Assembly: GCA_022703295.1 (NCBI GenBank)
Contig: JAKLDX010000076.1
Span: 1 to 6,107 of the forward strand
Direction of reading: 5' to 3'
Length of the DNA: 6,107 nt
DNA from: Candidatus Omnitrophota bacterium
GTDB taxonomy: Bacteria; Omnitrophota; Gorgyraeia; 2-01-FULL-45-10
Made by a program: the position numbers and the translations under genes. Below, in pieces: positions 4,793 to 6,107 of the stretch; positions within the stretch are counted from its first letter, which is position 1, and the number at the start of each line of letters is the position of its first letter. The notes beneath the pieces are model-generated. The model was not told the origin of the DNA. It made no database searches and saw only the letters and a program-made list of their open reading frames with translations.

Positions 4793-6107
4793 ATGAGAAA
4801 TATATACATATCTGTAATACTATTCTTTCTGGTAAGCATCCTGTTATTCATAGGGTCTTTCATCTATATAGACAGGACCGGCCATAAAACTTATTATTAC
4901 ACCATCAATCTCGAGGGCCATGACATAGGAACCATCAAGATCGACAGATTCGACACAGAAGATAAGATGATATACCGCTCAAACACTAAAATCCCGTTCT
5001 CTCCCGCCAACACCGAAGTCAAGACACAGCTTTACCTGGATAAAAAATATAACATCGATGAATACTCCAGTGAACGATATGGTAACGGTATGGCAGAATA
5101 CACATATCTGGAAAATGATAAGGACAAAGCGTCTTTTGTCTCCACTTTTGATTCCAAATTCTTATACCTGGAAAATATTCCGATAAAGCAGCCCACATTT
5201 ATCTTCAATGAGGATTCCCCGATGACATTCATGCCGATACTCGAGAATTATAATTTCGAAAAAGGCAGATCCCAGGGCTTCTACTCGCTGACATTCTTTT
5301 CCATAAACATGCCCCCGATCAAGCGGTTCGTCACCCTTACCTCGATAAAAGACGAGTATTTGAAAATTGACAGGCGCAAAATAAAAGCGGAGAACCTGAT
5401 ACTGAAGATACGAAACTATCCGCAAGGAAGTATCTGGGTCGCCAAATATGACAGAAGCCTTCTTAAAATAGAAGTGCCTAAGATCGGGTTAAAGATAACG
5501 AGAAGCTTCTTTCCTAAAACTATTGAAGCAAATGATTATTCGTTTAACAGCAGCGAGTACAAATCCCGCCCGGTCATTTTTGAAAGCAAAGATATAAAGC
5601 TGGCCGGCATATTGAGCGTTCCGAATTCGGAAGGCATCCACCCTGCAGCCCTGCTGATAGGAGGCATCGAGCCTCAGGACATGAATTATTACGGTCTTTT
5701 CAGCTCTCTGACAGACTCTCTTTCTAAGAACGGATTTTGCGTGCTCCGATTCGATAAGCGCGGAGCAGGAAAAAGCGGCGGTAGTAATACCGCTACAAGC
5801 GCAGCGCAATCGCTGGAAGATATACAACGGGCCCTTGATTACCTTGCCGCACAAAAAGAAGTTGATAGCCAGAACATATATATCATAGCGCATGACCGTG
5901 CAGCCACGCAGGCGCTGGAGATATCTTCCGGGAAAAGTTTGATAAAAGGCGTTATTTTGATGGCTCCGGTAATTTATCCGGAATTCGACGGCAGTAAGGA
6001 TGCCGCATGGCTTAAGAATGCGTCTTCTAAAGGTAAGTGGAGCGATGAATGTATAGGCATGGTAACGCGCTCCATTGACCAGACACGCAAAAAAGTTGAG
6101 GATACCA
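4793..6107 (+). CDS. Membrane-anchored alpha/beta-hydrolase-fold protein with non-Ser nucleophile position (3' end outside window)
   Basis: An uninterrupted frame from ATG 4793 to the right edge, with 438 complete codons visible. Residues 4-26 are one hydrophobic segment (signal anchor). Residues of about 30-260 form a beta-strand-rich region opening YYYTINLEGHDIGTIKIDRF, which I do not recognise firmly; it recalls DUF3108-like beta domains. From about residue 262 the alpha/beta-hydrolase fold begins. It shows KLAGILSVPN, the oxyanion-loop region ALLIGGIEPQD (G290, G291), then VLRFDKRGAGKSGG (D321, R323, G326, S328), a helix SLEDIQRALDYLAAQ, and the strand and turn QNIYIIAHDRAATQAL. The turn is where G-H-S-x-G normally stands; here it is A-H367-D368-R-A, with Asp for Ser and Ala for both Gly. 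The next strand GVILMAP is normal. The catalytic His would lie beyond the window. A GCGAG (4781-4785) sits 7 bases before the ATG, 4 bases after the previous stop. It may be an Asp-nucleophile enzyme or a catalytically dead relative. Confidence 0.82.
   Translation, partial: MRNIYISVILFFLVSILLFIGSFIYIDRTGHKTYYYTINLEGHDIGTIKIDRFDTEDKMIYRSNTKIPFSPANTEVKTQLYLDKKYNIDEYSSERYGNGMAEYTYLENDKDKASFVSTFDSKFLYLENIPIKQPTFIFNEDSPMTFMPILENYNFEKGRSQGFYSLTFFSINMPPIKRFVTLTSIKDEYLKIDRRKIKAENLILKIRNYPQGSIWVAKYDRSLLKIEVPKIGLKITRSFFPKTIEANDYSFNSSEYKSRPVIFESKDIKLAGILSVPNSEGIHPAALLIGGIEPQDMNYYGLFSSLTDSLSKNGFCVLRFDKRGAGKSGGSNTATSAAQSLEDIQRALDYLAAQKEVDSQNIYIIAHDRAATQALEISSGKSLIKGVILMAPVIYPEFDGSKDAAWLKNASSKGKWSDECIGMVTRSIDQTRKKVEDT

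Noticed and set aside
5489..5893. 134-residue minus-strand open frame
   Set aside because: It lies opposite the alpha/beta-hydrolase domain, whose motifs clearly run on the plus strand.

Overview
The window is a compact, single-strand (+) bacterial segment with almost no intergenic space. It carries eleven protein-coding genes, two of them cut by the window edges. Base composition is moderate, with heavy use of ATA, AAA and GAA codons. The combination of a TIGR04073-type exosortase-associated secreted protein, several stand-alone PilZ proteins and a DUF4416 protein suggests an uncultured Gram-negative lineage such as Omnitrophota (candidate division OP3) or a PVC relative. That taxonomic guess is inference; no marker gene is present to settle it.

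Layout. (1) Positions 2-187 are the 3' end of a PilZ-domain gene. (2) Positions 188-671 form a self-contained transcription unit: a near-consensus extended -10 promoter, an ideal Shine-Dalgarno, a small secreted TIGR04073-family protein and a clear intrinsic terminator. (3) From 694/700 to the right edge lies one tightly packed putative operon with gaps or overlaps of a few bases. It holds a cytoplasmic PilZ protein, a small Lys/Glu/Ala/Pro-rich protein with a TRASH/FCS-like zinc finger, a Cys-rich flavoredoxin-like flavin reductase, a DUF523/TudS-like Fe-S protein and a HINT-branch HIT hydrolase. These are followed by a second cytoplasmic PilZ protein, a membrane-anchored PilZ protein, a DUF4416 protein, a membrane-anchored FxLYD-like protein, and a membrane-anchored alpha/beta-hydrolase-fold protein that runs off the window.

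How the parts may work together. Four PilZ domains within about 3.7 kb point to c-di-GMP-responsive control of envelope or surface functions. Two membrane-anchored proteins of unknown role and a secreted exosortase-associated protein fit an envelope theme. The middle genes (flavin reductase, DUF523, HIT) are translationally coupled and look like a small metabolic or redox module. The most unusual points are the last gene, whose nucleophile elbow has Asp where Ser is expected, a 20-bp exact repeat that places the same FGRIDYE peptide in two adjacent unrelated genes, and an 18-bp perfect palindrome just inside the FxLYD-like gene.
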